In this document: piece by piece, positions 16,995 to 27,878 of the stretch
Layout of the letters: each line of letters starts with the position of its first letter
Numbering within the stretch: position 1 is the stretch's first letter
Assembly: GCF_001891125.1 (NCBI RefSeq)
Contig: NZ_CP015247.1
Span: forward strand, 328,501-392,500
DNA length: 64,000 nucleotides
Direction: 5' to 3'
DNA from: Leuconostoc suionicum
Lineage (GTDB): Bacteria; Bacillota; Bacilli; Lactobacillales; Lactobacillaceae
Notes under the pieces: generated by a model
What the model saw: the letters and a program-made list of their open reading frames with translations, nothing else
Databases searched by the model: none
Told to the model about the DNA's origin: nothing
Position numbers and translations under genes: made by a program

Positions 16995-19853
16995 ATGGCA
17001 AAAGATCATATCGAAATACGCGGTGCTCGCGCTCATAATTTAAAAAATATTGATGTAAATATTCCTAAAAATCAACTCACAGTCGTTACTGGTCTATCTG
17101 GATCAGGTAAATCATCATTAGCTTTTGATACCCTATACGCAGAGGGGCAAAGGCGCTACGTGGAAAGTTTAAGTTCTTATGCACGCCAATTTTTAGGTCA
17201 AATGGACAAACCAGATGTCGATTCTATTGATGGTTTATCACCTGCTATCTCTATTGATCAAAAAACAACATCTAATAATCCACGCTCAACCGTTGGTACG
17301 GTGACTGAAATCAATGATTACTTCCGTTTACTATACGCACGTGTTGGGCGACCAGATGATCCAAAAGATGGTACAAAAATCATGTATACAATCGATCAAA
17401 TGGTTGAATATACATTGAATAACCTACCTGAGGGTACAAGATTACAAGTGTTTGCACCAATTATTAGAGGAAAACGCGGATCGCATGAAACAGCATTTGA
17501 CCATATGCGCAAACAGGGATATATTCGAGCTCGTGTAGATGGAGATATTATTGAGATTGATTCACAGCAGTTGAGTCTTAATAAAAACAAGGCTCACGAC
17601 ATTGACGTTATGATAGATCGCATTGTTTTACGTGGCAATTCTCGGTCACGTCTATTTGACTCGATTGAAGCAGCTGTTCGTTTGAATGACGGGCAAGTGG
17701 AGCTTGATGTGGTAACTCGTGATGATGAAAAGCCAACTGCACCATTAAAGTTTTCCGACCATTATTTTGGAGAGTTGAAGAATTTTCGTGCAGGGCGATT
17801 AGAACCGCGTTTGTTTAGTTTTAATGCACCATTAGGAGCTTGTGAGTTTTGTCAGGGTTTGGGGGTCACGCGCGAAGTGGATATTGATTTAGTAATTCCG
17901 AACGATACGAAAACCTTGAATGAGGGAGCTATTCAGCCATGGAACCCAATATCATCCAACTATTATCCGGAAATGTTGCGTCAATTTGCTGAGCAATTTG
18001 CTATTGACATGGACACACCATTTAATAAACTTCCTAAAAAACAACAAGATTTAATTCTGAATGGTTCTGATGAAAAGGATTTTCATTTCCACTATAAAAA
18101 TGATTTTGGCGGGGTTCGTGATGTTGATATCCCTTTTGAGGGGGTAATAAATAACATCGCTCGCCGTTTCACGGAAACAAATTCAGATTTCACGCGAGAG
18201 CAAATGACTCATTATATGACAGAATTAAAGTGTAAAGCCTGTGGCGGTTATCGCCTAAACAAGGCCGCTCTTTCAGTTAAAATTAATGGCAAACATATTG
18301 GTGAGGTATCGGAGTTACCGGTTGATCAAGAATTGGCATTTTTTAATAGTGTATCCTTGGGACAACAGGATAGTGAAATTGCCTCGCCTATTATCAAAGA
18401 AATTAAAGATCGTCTTGGCTTCTTACAAAGCGTAGGTCTAAAGTATTTAACACTTTCTCGTTCAGCACGAACGCTTTCTGGTGGAGAATCTCAGCGAATT
18501 CGTCTAGCTACTCAGATTGGATCTAATTTATCAGGAGTTCTGTATGTTTTAGATGAGCCATCCATTGGTTTGCACCAGCGGGACAATGATATGCTGCTAG
18601 AGTCAATGCATCGTATGCGTGACTTAGGAAATACCTTAGTTGTTGTCGAACATGATGAAGATACAATGCGCGCGGCTGATTATTTGATAGATGTTGGCCC
18701 TGGTGCTGGTGCTTTGGGTGGTACTATTGTGGCTAGTGGTACGCCAGCTGAAGTTGAAGCCAATAAAAGCTCATTAACTGGACAATATTTATCTGGGAAA
18801 AAATTTATTGCAATACCTGACAAGCGTCGAAAAGGAAATGGCAACTGGATTACAGTAAAAGGCGCCAAAGAAAATAATCTAAAAAACATTACTGCAAAGA
18901 TACCTCTAGGAAAGTTTGTTGCGGTAACAGGTGTTTCAGGTTCTGGTAAATCAACATTAATCAATACAGTGTTGAAGCGAGCTTTGAAACAAAAACTAAA
19001 TAATAACTCTGAAAAACCAGGTGCGTATCGATCGATTGAAGGCACGGAAAATCTTGAACAAATAGTTGATATTGATCAATCACCAATCGGACGTACACCA
19101 CGTTCTAATCCTGCGACCTATACAGGTGTATTCGATGATATTCGTGATTTGTTTTCACAAACAAATGAAGCTAAAATGCGTGGATACAACAAAGGACGAT
19201 TTTCATTTAACACAAAAGGTGGTCGTTGTGAGAATTGTCGTGGCGATGGTGTGATCAAAATAGAAATGAATTTCTTGCCTGACGTGTATGTAGCCTGTGA
19301 AGTTTGCGGTGGAACTCGTTATAATTCAGAAACGCTGGAAGTTACCTATAAAGGCAAAAATATATCACAAGTTTTAGACATGACTGCTTCAGAAGCACTT
19401 GAATTCTTCACGCCTATTCCAAAAATTGCTAAAAAACTACAAACGATTAATGATGTCGGTTTGGGGTATGTGAAACTAGGCCAATCTGCAACGACCTTGT
19501 CAGGTGGTGAAGCCCAACGTATGAAATTAGCATCGGAACTTCATCGACGCACCAATGGTAAAACAATTTATATTCTGGATGAACCGACTACAGGCCTACA
19601 CACTGACGACATTGCCCGCTTGCTAGAAGTGCTGGAACGACTAGTGGATGCTGGTAACACTATTGTAGTGATTGAGCATAACTTGGATGTGATTAAGTCG
19701 GCTGATTGGATAATTGACATGGGCCCAGAAGGCGGTGCTGGTGGAGGAAAAGTTTTGGTCGCCGGTACGCCTGAAAAGGTTATGAAAACGGTAGGATCTT
19801 ATACCGGTAAGTACTTAAAAGAAGTAATTGAGCGTGATTTGTCACGAGCTTAA
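16995..19853 (+). CDS. uvrA: Excinuclease ABC subunit A
   Basis: 952 residues with two ABC ATPase halves: Walker A GLSGSGKSS near residue 31 and GVSGSGKST near 647; signatures LSGGESQR and LSGGEAQR. Zinc-finger cysteines are kept in both halves (CEFCQG/CKACGG and CENCRG/CEVCGG). UvrA forms the damage-scanning dimer that loads UvrB. Ribosome site AAAGAG is 7 nt upstream. The kept cysteines matter as a contrast to the cysteine-free Hsp33 of the same window. The gene ends at a strong terminator, separating it from yvcK. Confidence 0.97.
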   Translation: MAKDHIEIRGARAHNLKNIDVNIPKNQLTVVTGLSGSGKSSLAFDTLYAEGQRRYVESLSSYARQFLGQMDKPDVDSIDGLSPAISIDQKTTSNNPRSTVGTVTEINDYFRLLYARVGRPDDPKDGTKIMYTIDQMVEYTLNNLPEGTRLQVFAPIIRGKRGSHETAFDHMRKQGYIRARVDGDIIEIDSQQLSLNKNKAHDIDVMIDRIVLRGNSRSRLFDSIEAAVRLNDGQVELDVVTRDDEKPTAPLKFSDHYFGELKNFRAGRLEPRLFSFNAPLGACEFCQGLGVTREVDIDLVIPNDTKTLNEGAIQPWNPISSNYYPEMLRQFAEQFAIDMDTPFNKLPKKQQDLILNGSDEKDFHFHYKNDFGGVRDVDIPFEGVINNIARRFTETNSDFTREQMTHYMTELKCKACGGYRLNKAALSVKINGKHIGEVSELPVDQELAFFNSVSLGQQDSEIASPIIKEIKDRLGFLQSVGLKYLTLSRSARTLSGGESQRIRLATQIGSNLSGVLYVLDEPSIGLHQRDNDMLLESMHRMRDLGNTLVVVEHDEDTMRAADYLIDVGPGAGALGGTIVASGTPAEVEANKSSLTGQYLSGKKFIAIPDKRRKGNGNWITVKGAKENNLKNITAKIPLGKFVAVTGVSGSGKSTLINTVLKRALKQKLNNNSEKPGAYRSIEGTENLEQIVDIDQSPIGRTPRSNPATYTGVFDDIRDLFSQTNEAKMRGYNKGRFSFNTKGGRCENCRGDGVIKIEMNFLPDVYVACEVCGGTRYNSETLEVTYKGKNISQVLDMTASEALEFFTPIPKIAKKLQTINDVGLGYVKLGQSATTLSGGEAQRMKLASELHRRTNGKTIYILDEPTTGLHTDDIARLLEVLERLVDAGNTIVVIEHNLDVIKSADWIIDMGPEGGAGGGKVLVAGTPEKVMKTVGSYTGKYLKEVIERDLSRA

Positions 19854-19881
19854 ACAAGAAATCTCTTAAGCAACGACTAAA

Positions 19882-19910
19882 GCCACCTAACAATTTGTTA
19901 GGTGGTTTTG
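19882..19910 (+). terminator. Terminator after uvrA
   Basis: CCACCTAACAA (19883-19893) pairs with TTGTTAGGTGG (19895-19905), followed by TTTTG. The T-run is short but the stem is perfect. Confidence 0.8.
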
Positions 19911-19950
19911 TGTTAAAATGAATGTAAGTATATGGAAGGTTAACTATTAT

Positions 19951-20919
19951 ATGAAACCCAAAATCGTCATTATTGGTGGTGGTTCTGGTCTACCTGTAAT
20001 TATCAAGCCGCTTGTGAAACAAGAAGTTGATTTATCAGCAATTGTGACAGTGGCTGATGATGGTGGATCAAGCGGACTACTACGAAACTACATTAATATA
20101 GTACCTCCTGGAGATATTAGAAATATCCTCGTAGCAATGGCAGATACGGACGCTGAATTTTTAAAGGTTATGCAGTATCGTTTTGATGCAAAAGATGATT
20201 TTTTTGCTAAGCACGCTGTTGGAAATCTAATTATCGCTGCGATGACTGAAATGCATGGGAATATTTTTGATGCGGTTCAATATCTAGCTAATTTTATGCA
20301 TGTTCAAGGGCATATTTTTCCTGTTTCTAACGAACCTCTGGTGCTACATGCTGAATTTAAGAATGGCAACACAGTTGCTGGAGAAGCTGAAATAACACAT
20401 GCACATCAAACAATAGATCATGTTTGGGTAACAGGTGATGAACCAGGTGAAGAACCTAAAGCTGCTCCAGAAGTTGTTGAAGCGATTTTGAGTGCGGACT
20501 TAATTGTCTATGGTCCTGGAAGTCTGTTTACATCAATTTTACCTAACGTGGTTGTGCCTGAAGTCCGTGAGGCACTACAACTCACTAAGGCCAAGCAAGT
20601 TTACATTGCCAACATTATGACCCAAAAGGGCGAAACTGATGCTTATACAGATGCACAACATCTCCTTGCTTTAAATGCACACATTGGCATGCAAGCAATT
20701 GACTATGTCATTTCAAATAGTGAAAAGGTTCCTGATGATTTTGTCGACTTTCAAAAGTGGAATGAGGTTTCTAATCAGGTAAAGCTTGACGAGCAGGCAG
20801 TTGTGGTTCAAGGAGCAACTCAAATTTCAGGTGATTTTTTGCAGTTACGTGACGCTGGTGCATTTCATGATGGACAAAAAATTACTGAAGAATTATTGAA
20901 AATTTTGGAGCAGTGCTAA
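19951..20919 (+). CDS. yvcK: YvcK-family gluconeogenesis factor / CofD-like protein
   Basis: 322 residues, related to CofD (2-phospho-L-lactate transferase fold). The nucleotide-binding N-terminus IVIIGGGSGLPVI and the VADDGGSSG motif are intact. In Bacillus YvcK is needed for growth on gluconeogenic carbon and for cell shape, and binds UDP-sugars. Start ATG 19951 has GGAAGG upstream and fits relatives; ATG 19918 would add 11 residues without support. whiA begins directly at the stop. In most relatives rapZ precedes yvcK; here only the uvrA terminator lies upstream. Confidence 0.9.
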   Translation: MKPKIVIIGGGSGLPVIIKPLVKQEVDLSAIVTVADDGGSSGLLRNYINIVPPGDIRNILVAMADTDAEFLKVMQYRFDAKDDFFAKHAVGNLIIAAMTEMHGNIFDAVQYLANFMHVQGHIFPVSNEPLVLHAEFKNGNTVAGEAEITHAHQTIDHVWVTGDEPGEEPKAAPEVVEAILSADLIVYGPGSLFTSILPNVVVPEVREALQLTKAKQVYIANIMTQKGETDAYTDAQHLLALNAHIGMQAIDYVISNSEKVPDDFVDFQKWNEVSNQVKLDEQAVVVQGATQISGDFLQLRDAGAFHDGQKITEELLKILEQC

Positions 20920-21864
20920 ATGTCATATGCAGCAGATGTAAAAAAAGAGCTGACTGGTTTGATCGTTCATGCCGGAAATGCAAAAGCTGAGTTGGCAGCT
21001 TTAATGAGAATGAACGGGGTTAGTACCCTTGGGTTTGATCAAACAATTCGGGTACAAACTGAAAACGCAGCTATTGCCCGTCGAATTTATACACTCTTAA
21101 AAGAAACTTACGTTGAAGTTGAAGTGGAAGTCAGCGTAACAGATAATAATCATTTATCACAGCACAAATCTTATGGGGTATTACTAAAAACTAAGATTGA
21201 TGAGGTACTGGATGATTTAGGTATTGATCCATTTGGCTTACATCCAGAGGTACCACCGCGTATGCTAAATCAAGTTGACAAACGGCGTTCTTTTTTACGC
21301 GGCGCTTTTTTGGCTGCTGGATCAGTTAATTCACCAGAACGAGCTAACTATCATCTGGAAATTTATACGACTCACGAAGAACTGGCTGAGCAATTGATGA
21401 TAATGATGCAAGAATTTGATTTGCCATCAAAAATTTCTGAGCGAGGTAATGGTTTTATTGTCTATTTAAAACGCGCAGAAAAAATTGTGGATTTTTTGCA
21501 GACAATTGGTGCGACTCAATCTATGCTCAAGTTTGAGGATATTCGTATGATGCGTGATATGCGTAATTCGGTCAATCGCCTGGTCAATGCTGAAACAGCA
21601 AACATGCAAAAAACAGCAATCGCAGCTAATAAACAAGTTAGTCAGATTAATTTAATTATTGATACGTTAGGTAGTCTAGACATATTACCAAAAAAACTGG
21701 GTGACATCGCGAAGGCAAGATTAGAATATCCTGATGAAACGTTGGCAGAATTAGGTGAAGTACTAGATATTAGTAAATCAGGTGCTAATCATCGCATGCG
21801 TAAATTAACACAACTGGCAACAATGATTGAGGAAGGTATAGACTATGATTTAACAAAGTTGTAA
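20920..21864 (+). CDS. whiA: WhiA-family DNA-binding protein
   Basis: 314 residues: an N-terminal LAGLIDADG-homing-endonuclease-like fold and a C-terminal helix-turn-helix ([21 protein letters not shown]). In Bacillus WhiA acts on cell division and chromosome segregation; in actinobacteria it is a sporulation regulator. It starts at the base after the yvcK stop, with GGAG 10 nt upstream. The pairing with yvcK is conserved across Gram-positives. Confidence 0.95.
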   Translation: MSYAADVKKELTGLIVHAGNAKAELAALMRMNGVSTLGFDQTIRVQTENAAIARRIYTLLKETYVEVEVEVSVTDNNHLSQHKSYGVLLKTKIDEVLDDLGIDPFGLHPEVPPRMLNQVDKRRSFLRGAFLAAGSVNSPERANYHLEIYTTHEELAEQLMIMMQEFDLPSKISERGNGFIVYLKRAEKIVDFLQTIGATQSMLKFEDIRMMRDMRNSVNRLVNAETANMQKTAIAANKQVSQINLIIDTLGSLDILPKKLGDIAKARLEYPDETLAELGEVLDISKSGANHRMRKLTQLATMIEEGIDYDLTKL

Positions 21865-21870
21865 AACTTT

Positions 21871-21897
21871 TTAGCACTCTCGTCTCTAATGTGCTAA
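21871..21897 (+). promoter_or_regulatory. CIRCE element (HrcA operator) upstream of clpP
   Basis: TTAGCACTC (21871-21879), nine bases, ATGTGCTAA (21889-21897). The consensus is TTAGCACTC-N9-GAGTGCTAA, so the left arm is perfect and the right arm matches 7 of 9. It lies 55-80 nt before the clpP start. No CtsR-type heptad repeat is seen. Confidence 0.8.
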
Positions 21898-21951
21898 AAT
21901 ATATATAAGTTAATTATTTAATTAACCACTCTAAGATATGAGGTAAAATAT

Positions 21952-22554
21952 ATGTGGCCAGGAGTTATTGAACAAACTGCCAACGGACGTGAAAATTATG
22001 ATTTACCATCACGTTTGTTAAAAGATCGTATTATTTTGGTACAGGGCGAAATTGAAGATAGTATGGCAACATCAATCGTTGCGCAACTGTTATTCTTAGA
22101 AGCTCAAGATCCAACAAAAGAAATTTCTATGTATATCAATTCGCCCGGAGGATCAGTGACAGCTGGATTATCAATCACTGATACAATGAATTTCATTAAG
22201 GCGCCAGTGACAACTATTGTAATGGGCCTAGCGGCATCAATGGGAACAATCATTGCTGCATCCGGTGAAAAAGGGCATCGTTTTATGTTACCAAACGCTG
22301 AGTACCTCATCCACCAACCAATGGGCGGTGCTGCCGGTGGAACACAGCAAACTGACATGGCAATCATTGCAGAACAGTTGACGAAGACACGTGCCAAGTT
22401 GAACAAAATTTTAGCTGATGCTTCAGGTAAGGATTTGAAGACAATTGGTCGCGACACTGAACGTGATAATTGGATGAGTGCTGAGGAAACATTGGAATAT
22501 GGTTTCATTGATGGTATTTTAACTAAATCAGGTGAAAAACCAGCAACAAAATAA
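21952..22554 (+). CDS. clpP: ATP-dependent Clp protease proteolytic subunit
   Basis: 200 residues with the serine protease triad S96 (GLAASMGTI), H121 (LIHQPMGG) and D172. ClpP forms the 14-mer chamber that degrades proteins fed by ClpX/ClpC/ClpE. The N-terminus starts MWPGVIEQT, while most ClpPs have MNLVPTVIEQ; the propeptide is therefore a few residues shorter or changed. Ribosome site GAGG is 9 nt upstream. A CIRCE element precedes it, so heat induction through HrcA is predicted. Confidence 0.96.
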   Translation: MWPGVIEQTANGRENYDLPSRLLKDRIILVQGEIEDSMATSIVAQLLFLEAQDPTKEISMYINSPGGSVTAGLSITDTMNFIKAPVTTIVMGLAASMGTIIAASGEKGHRFMLPNAEYLIHQPMGGAAGGTQQTDMAIIAEQLTKTRAKLNKILADASGKDLKTIGRDTERDNWMSAEETLEYGFIDGILTKSGEKPATK

Positions 22555-22567
22555 TACGCAATGCATG

Positions 22568-22612
22568 AAAAAACACCATACCAAGGGTTTATTACCTTGG
22601 TGCGGTGTTTTT
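22568..22612. terminator. Bidirectional terminator between clpP and the CBS gene
   Basis: AAAAACACC (22569-22577) pairs with GGTGTTTTT (22604-22612), with inner CCAAGG/CCTTGG. A/T tracts on both sides serve the two convergent genes. Confidence 0.88.
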
Positions 22613-22624
22613 GTATACTACTCA

Positions 22625-23269
22625 TTATTTAAAACGATCTAAATTTTCGACGCTTGAAACATGATAACCTTTCTTTTCTAAGCGTTTAATAAGTTTGTCT
22701 AATTGTTCGCTATCTTCTTGCAAGGGAAGCGTGAAGAGAACAGTTAAGGGTTTAAGGTCAGATTGAATGGTAAGTAGTGATTCAATATTTGAATAGCGTG
22801 TGATGATTTTAGAAATTTTGCTCAAATCCCCTTGAGTGTTATGCGTTGAAATAGCTATGGCAACACCCCCAGAACGGACTGACCAACTTTGTGACAATAA
22901 GTCCATTAAAGCATCATGCGTAAAAATACCATAAAACTGATGATTTTCATCTAAGACAGCAATAAATGGTAAATCTCTAATCGCAAAAAAAACTTCATAA
23001 AATTTACTATTCGTGTAAATAAATTTTGTTGAGTTGCGCATAATGGCTGTTGCAGGAAGGTTCATATTTCCGTTTTTTGCAACGTGTTCAAAAACGTGTT
23101 GTTTATAGACATTACCACGAAAAAGCTTGCCTGATTCGTCAAGAATAGGCATGGTGCGTGTGTGTGCGTTTTCTGGGTCATTAAAAATATCGTACACTTC
23201 TTGAATTGTTGCATTTTCGGTTACGGTTGTTAACTCCGATTTAGGGATTACCAAAGATTTTTGAAACAT
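22625..23269 (-). CDS. CBS-domain protein with C-terminal ACT-like domain (AcuB-like)
   Basis: 214 residues, the length of Bacillus AcuB. Two CBS motifs cover about residues 1-125 (second one ends LDENHQFYGIFTHDALMDLL), and an ACT-like domain follows from about 137. CBS pairs bind adenine nucleotides; some lactic-acid-bacterial ones bind cyclic di-AMP. No partner gene is linked: it stands alone, convergent with clpP and divergent from pth. AGGACAGGA lies 3 nt before the ATG. Function unknown; nucleotide-sensing regulator is the best description. Confidence 0.8.
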   Translation of the reverse strand: MFQKSLVIPKSELTTVTENATIQEVYDIFNDPENAHTRTMPILDESGKLFRGNVYKQHVFEHVAKNGNMNLPATAIMRNSTKFIYTNSKFYEVFFAIRDLPFIAVLDENHQFYGIFTHDALMDLLSQSWSVRSGGVAIAISTHNTQGDLSKISKIITRYSNIESLLTIQSDLKPLTVLFTLPLQEDSEQLDKLIKRLEKKGYHVSSVENLDRFK

Positions 23270-23394
23270 TATCCTGTCCTAATCTAATTTTTTTATCATT
23301 AAATAGCCATACAATATGATAACACAAAATTGTAGTGTGTGCGTGGTATACTGGAGGTTAGATTATTTTAGAATGCTTTATGAGGAATAGAAAC

Positions 23395-23961
23395 GTGAAA
23401 TTTATATTTGGACTTGGAAATATTGGTGCAGAATATGACCAAACACGCCACAACATTGGCTTTATGGCTGTTGATGCTTTTGCGACAGCGAATCATATGT
23501 CATTTTCTCCAAGTAAGCAATTTGCTTTGGTTGCTAAGACAATCATAGGCGGAGAATCAGTCATGCTGGTTAAGCCAACAACATACATGAACGATTCTGG
23601 TAAAGCCGTTCGAGCCATTCTGGACTATTACGACGGAGATATTGATGATGTATTAGTATTGGTGGATGATATGGACCTACCATTTGGTAAAATGCGTTTT
23701 CGTGCGAAAGGATCGGCGGGTGGTCATAATGGCTTAAAAAGCATCATGACGCATACTGGTTCCCAGACATTTCTGCGTTTGAAATTTGGACTAGGGCATC
23801 CTGTTCATGAGCAAAATGTAGTTGTTAATTATGTTTTAGGAAAATTTACTGCAACAGAAAAGCCAGACATAGACGCAATGTTGGACCGCAGTACGCAAGC
23901 AATAGCGGATTGGATTCAAGGTGCCACAGCACCTGAACTAAGTAATCGATATAATGGATAA
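23395..23961 (+). CDS. pth: Peptidyl-tRNA hydrolase
   Basis: 188 residues. GTG 23395 is chosen as start because it gives the family N-terminus KFIFGLGNIGAEYDQTRHN and has AGGA 9 nt upstream; ATG 23380 would add five residues that do not fit. Catalytic H20 follows TR, and N-x-K and the GGHNGLKS loop are intact. It frees peptides from tRNA dropped by ribosomes. The stop TAA is directly followed by the mfd start, so the two are translationally coupled. Confidence 0.95.
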   Translation: MKFIFGLGNIGAEYDQTRHNIGFMAVDAFATANHMSFSPSKQFALVAKTIIGGESVMLVKPTTYMNDSGKAVRAILDYYDGDIDDVLVLVDDMDLPFGKMRFRAKGSAGGHNGLKSIMTHTGSQTFLRLKFGLGHPVHEQNVVVNYVLGKFTATEKPDIDAMLDRSTQAIADWIQGATAPELSNRYNG

Positions 23962-26900
23962 ATGACATTAATAGACTTTTTAAGTGACACAGTAACAATT
24001 AAAAAACTTAACGAACAGGCAACTGAGGGCTCAGCACAGTTGCTTTTAGGTGTGAATGGAACCGCCCGTGCGGCTAGTATTGCTGCCTTATACCGTAAAA
24101 ATCCGCGACCAATGTTGGTTATATCTGACACGCAAGTGCACGCTGATCAATTTTTTGATGACCTGTCATCTTTGCTTGAAGATCTGGTCTATAACTTTCC
24201 AGCGGAAGAGTCTATTGCCACAGAAATGGCAATTAGTTCCTCTGAATTACGACTACAACGCATACAAACATTACTTGCCCTAAAAACAGAAAAACCTATT
24301 ATTGTGGTTACAAGTTTGGCAGGTGTAGAACGTTTGGTACCTAAAAAGCAGTCACTGGAACAAGCACATTTACATGTTAAAGTTGGGGATGCTTACAATT
24401 TAAATGTCATCAAAAACACTTTAATGATGATGGGATATACGCCGACTAAATTAGTTCAAACACCAGGTGAATTCGCACATCGAGGATCAATTGTTGATGT
24501 TTATCCGATTACCTTTGATGATCCTATTCGACTTGACTTCTTTGATGACGAATTGGACCAATTAAAGAGCTTTGATGTTGCGACTCAAAAAAGTACCACT
24601 AGTTTTGACGAAATCAATATTGACCCGGCGACAGATTTTATCGTATCAGAGGATCAGTATGACCAAGCCAAGTTAGCGCTTGAAACCACTTTTAGCGAGT
24701 ACCGTACCAATTTAAGCGGAATTGATAAAAAGCATGCCACGGATGGGTTTGCTCCTACACAGTATATGTTGAACGAACGAGAAAGAGGTAGTGCGTTAGT
24801 GCCATATGCTCCATTTTTCTTTAATGGCCAGACAACCCTACTTGACTATTTTCCAACTGATTCGTTAATAATCCTTGATGAATACACACGGTTAATGGAA
24901 ACGCGACTTCAGCAAATGACACGTGATCAGGAATGGATTGAGCAGCAAATTGAAGCGTATCAGTTATTACCAAAACAAACTTGGCGAACTGAAATCACAG
25001 ATTTATTAGCAAGTAATCAACGTCCGATAATTTATTTAGCTAATTTTCAACGTGGACTCAACCGAATTAAGTTTACCAATGTTGAAGAAGTGACAACGCG
25101 CCCAGCAAATCAGTATTATGGACAAATTCCTGCCTTGAAAAACGATTTAATATATGCGCAGGAATCTGGTATTACGATGGTGTTATTAATTCCTGACGCT
25201 AAACGACGGGTTAATTTTTCTCGTAGTTTGTCTGAATTAGAAATGCCGGTCCCTGAGACGCGAGATGTAGTGAAAAACCAAGTACAAATTATGCCAGGTG
25301 AGCTATCAGCTGGATTTGAATGGCCAAAATTACATTTGACCGTACTAACTACACATGAACTATTTACACAAGCAAAGCATTCCGCACCGCGAACCCGCAA
25401 AATTGCTAACTCAGAGCGTTTGAAATCTTATAACGAATTAAATGTGGGTGATTATGTTGTTCATATTAATCATGGTATTGGTCGTTACGAAGGTTTGCAA
25501 ACCATTGAAGCTGACGGTGGAAAACAGGATTATCTAACAATTGCTTATCAGCAAAATGCGAAAATATTTATTCCTGTCACACAACTTAATCTTATTCAGA
25601 AATATGTTGGTGCATCTGATGTTGCTAAGAAACCTAAGTTAAACAAATTAGGTGGTAGTGAGTGGGCTAAAACCAAAAGACAAGTTGCGGCGAAAATTGA
25701 AGATATTGCTGATGATTTATTAGAATTATACGCAAAACGCGAAGCTCAGCAAGGGTATGTTTTTCCACCGGATGATCATGCTCAAATTAAGTTTGATGAT
25801 TCTTTTGGTTATCCAGAAACACCTGATCAAATTCGCAGTATTGAAGAAATTAAAGTTGATATGCAAAAACTGCGGCCAATGGATCGGTTACTTGTGGGAG
25901 ACGTTGGCTTTGGAAAAACCGAGGTTGCCTTACGTGCTGTTTTTAAAGCTGCTCATGCCGGTAAACAAGTCGCCTTTCTAGCGCCAACTACGATTTTAGT
26001 TCAACAACATTATGAAACAATGTTGGCTAGATTTAGTGATTTTCCAGAAATTAAAATTGGCGTATTAAGTCGTTTTCAAACACCAACCCAGAACAAAATG
26101 ATCATTGAGCAGCTTCAAAATCACGAAATCGATGTAGTTGTTGGTACGCATCGTTTGTTGAGCAAAGATGTGGACTTTGCAGATCTTGGGTTACTAATCA
26201 TTGATGAGGAGCAGCGGTTTGGTGTTAAACATAAAGAAAGACTAAAACAGTTACGAACAAGTGTTGATGTCCTAACATTGACTGCGACGCCAATTCCACG
26301 TACGCTTAATATGGCCATGGTGGGCGCCCGCGATTTATCTGTTATTGAAACACCACCTGCAAACCGATATCCAATTCAAACTTATGTTTTGGCAATGGAT
26401 TGGAAAATAGTTCGTGATGCGATTGAAAAAGAAATTGCACGTAACGGTCAAGTTTTTTATCTACACAATCGCGTTGCTGACTTAGACCGTATTGTTAGTC
26501 AAATAGAAGAATTAATTCCTTCGGCGCGTGTAGCTGCAATTCATGGGCAGATGTCAGAAACACAGCTTGAAAGTATTCTGTATGACTTTTTGAATGGACA
26601 ATATGATGTTTTAGTAACAACTACAATTATTGAAACGGGTGTTGACATCCCTAATGCAAATACTTTAATTGTCGAAAATGCTGATCATATGGGGTTGGCA
26701 CAGCTTTATCAATTGCGTGGTCGTGTTGGGCGTTCGACACGCTTAGCATATGCATATTTTACTTATCCATTTACACGTACACCTTCAGAAGAGGCCGAGA
26801 AAAGACTTGAGGCCATACGTGATTTCACGGAACTGGGATCAGGTTTCAGAATAGCTATGCGTGATTTAAGTATTCGTGGTGCAGGTGATTTGCTCGGCAA

Positions 26901-27501
26901 ACAACAACACGGATTTATTGATTCAGTGGGTTATGACATGTATACTCAAATGTTGAAAGATACTGTGGCACAAAAACAGGGGAAACAAGTTACGACGACC
27001 CAACCAGAAACGGATGCAGAATTAATTTTAGGTGTACTAGCTTATTTGCCAGATGAGTACGTTAGTGATAATGCACAAAAAATTGAATTATATTCTCGCA
27101 TCCGTCAGGCTAGAACGGATGCAGAATTTGAAGACATTGAGTCTGATATGCTTGACCGCTTTGGTGAAATGCCAGATGAGGTAGCTCGATTATTGCTCGT
27201 AGGTCAAATTAAGCAGTTAGCTGATCAGTCACAAATTACGAATATACGACGTCAAAGAAAACAATTAATTATGACATTTAATGAAACAGCTACGAAAAAC
27301 TTAGCCGGAGAAGCCATATTTGAGACAATGGTTGATGTGCCGTTAAAAGCAGCTGTGCGAACAGAAGAAGGTAATTTACAAGTGATCTTCACTGTGAACG
27401 ATGTCGCAGAAAGTAGTATCTGGCTCAATATTTTACGGAACTTTTTGTTAGTGATTATTGATAAATTATCAGCAAAAACATTAAATGAACTTCATCATTA
27501 A
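23962..27501 (+). CDS. mfd: Transcription-repair coupling factor
   Basis: 1179 residues with the full domain order: UvrB-homology region (1-350), RNA-polymerase interaction domain (around 490-560, [18 protein letters not shown]), RecG-like translocase with Walker [10 protein letters not shown] near 650 and DEEQRFG near 750, and the TRCF domain at the end. It removes stalled RNA polymerase and recruits UvrA. The start follows the pth stop without a gap and without a Shine-Dalgarno of its own, so it relies on coupling. The spoVB-type polysaccharide transporter often found after mfd is not here. Confidence 0.96.
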   Translation: MTLIDFLSDTVTIKKLNEQATEGSAQLLLGVNGTARAASIAALYRKNPRPMLVISDTQVHADQFFDDLSSLLEDLVYNFPAEESIATEMAISSSELRLQRIQTLLALKTEKPIIVVTSLAGVERLVPKKQSLEQAHLHVKVGDAYNLNVIKNTLMMMGYTPTKLVQTPGEFAHRGSIVDVYPITFDDPIRLDFFDDELDQLKSFDVATQKSTTSFDEINIDPATDFIVSEDQYDQAKLALETTFSEYRTNLSGIDKKHATDGFAPTQYMLNERERGSALVPYAPFFFNGQTTLLDYFPTDSLIILDEYTRLMETRLQQMTRDQEWIEQQIEAYQLLPKQTWRTEITDLLASNQRPIIYLANFQRGLNRIKFTNVEEVTTRPANQYYGQIPALKNDLIYAQESGITMVLLIPDAKRRVNFSRSLSELEMPVPETRDVVKNQVQIMPGELSAGFEWPKLHLTVLTTHELFTQAKHSAPRTRKIANSERLKSYNELNVGDYVVHINHGIGRYEGLQTIEADGGKQDYLTIAYQQNAKIFIPVTQLNLIQKYVGASDVAKKPKLNKLGGSEWAKTKRQVAAKIEDIADDLLELYAKREAQQGYVFPPDDHAQIKFDDSFGYPETPDQIRSIEEIKVDMQKLRPMDRLLVGDVGFGKTEVALRAVFKAAHAGKQVAFLAPTTILVQQHYETMLARFSDFPEIKIGVLSRFQTPTQNKMIIEQLQNHEIDVVVGTHRLLSKDVDFADLGLLIIDEEQRFGVKHKERLKQLRTSVDVLTLTATPIPRTLNMAMVGARDLSVIETPPANRYPIQTYVLAMDWKIVRDAIEKEIARNGQVFYLHNRVADLDRIVSQIEELIPSARVAAIHGQMSETQLESILYDFLNGQYDVLVTTTIIETGVDIPNANTLIVENADHMGLAQLYQLRGRVGRSTRLAYAYFTYPFTRTPSEEAEKRLEAIRDFTELGSGFRIAMRDLSIRGAGDLLGKQQHGFIDSVGYDMYTQMLKDTVAQKQGKQVTTTQPETDAELILGVLAYLPDEYVSDNAQKIELYSRIRQARTDAEFEDIESDMLDRFGEMPDEVARLLLVGQIKQLADQSQITNIRRQRKQLIMTFNETATKNLAGEAIFETMVDVPLKAAVRTEEGNLQVIFTVNDVAESSIWLNILRNFLLVIIDKLSAKTLNELHH

Positions 27502-27515
27502 ATATAGGAGAAGAA

Positions 27516-27797
27516 ATGCGTTTAGATAAATATCTTAAAATTTCGCGGTTAATTAAGCGTCGGACGGTCGCCAAAGAGATTGCTGACCAAGGACGAATCT
27601 CAATTAACGGTAAAGTTGCTAAATCATCATCAGATGTGTCCACAAATGATGAATTAGAAGTACGTTTTGGAAACAAAACGCTGACAGTTAAAGTACTCAA
27701 AATTGTTGAAACAACCAAAAAAGAAGAATCTGCTGACATGTATGAAGTTATTAGTGAGAAATTTCAGCAAGATTTTCGTAAAATTGGTGACGAATAA
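27516..27797 (+). CDS. rqcP: S4-domain RNA-binding protein RqcP (YabO-like)
   Basis: 93 residues, almost entirely an S4 domain ([19 protein letters not shown]...[11 protein letters not shown]). In Bacillus this protein (YabO/RqcP) works with RqcH in adding alanine tails to peptides on stalled 50S subunits. AGGAG lies 6 nt before the ATG. It keeps the usual neighbourhood between mfd and divIC. Confidence 0.9.
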   Translation: MRLDKYLKISRLIKRRTVAKEIADQGRISINGKVAKSSSDVSTNDELEVRFGNKTLTVKVLKIVETTKKEESADMYEVISEKFQQDFRKIGDE

Positions 27798-27878
27798 CAG
27801 CCAAAATGTTTAAGTTAGTTTAAATATTGTTGTAAAATGATAAAGAACGTGACAAAATTACAATAGGTAGAATTCACT

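Noticed and set aside
22104-22625. Reverse-strand frame of 173 codons
   Set aside because: Antisense shadow of clpP running through the terminator; Pro/Ser/Cys-rich and unlike a protein.
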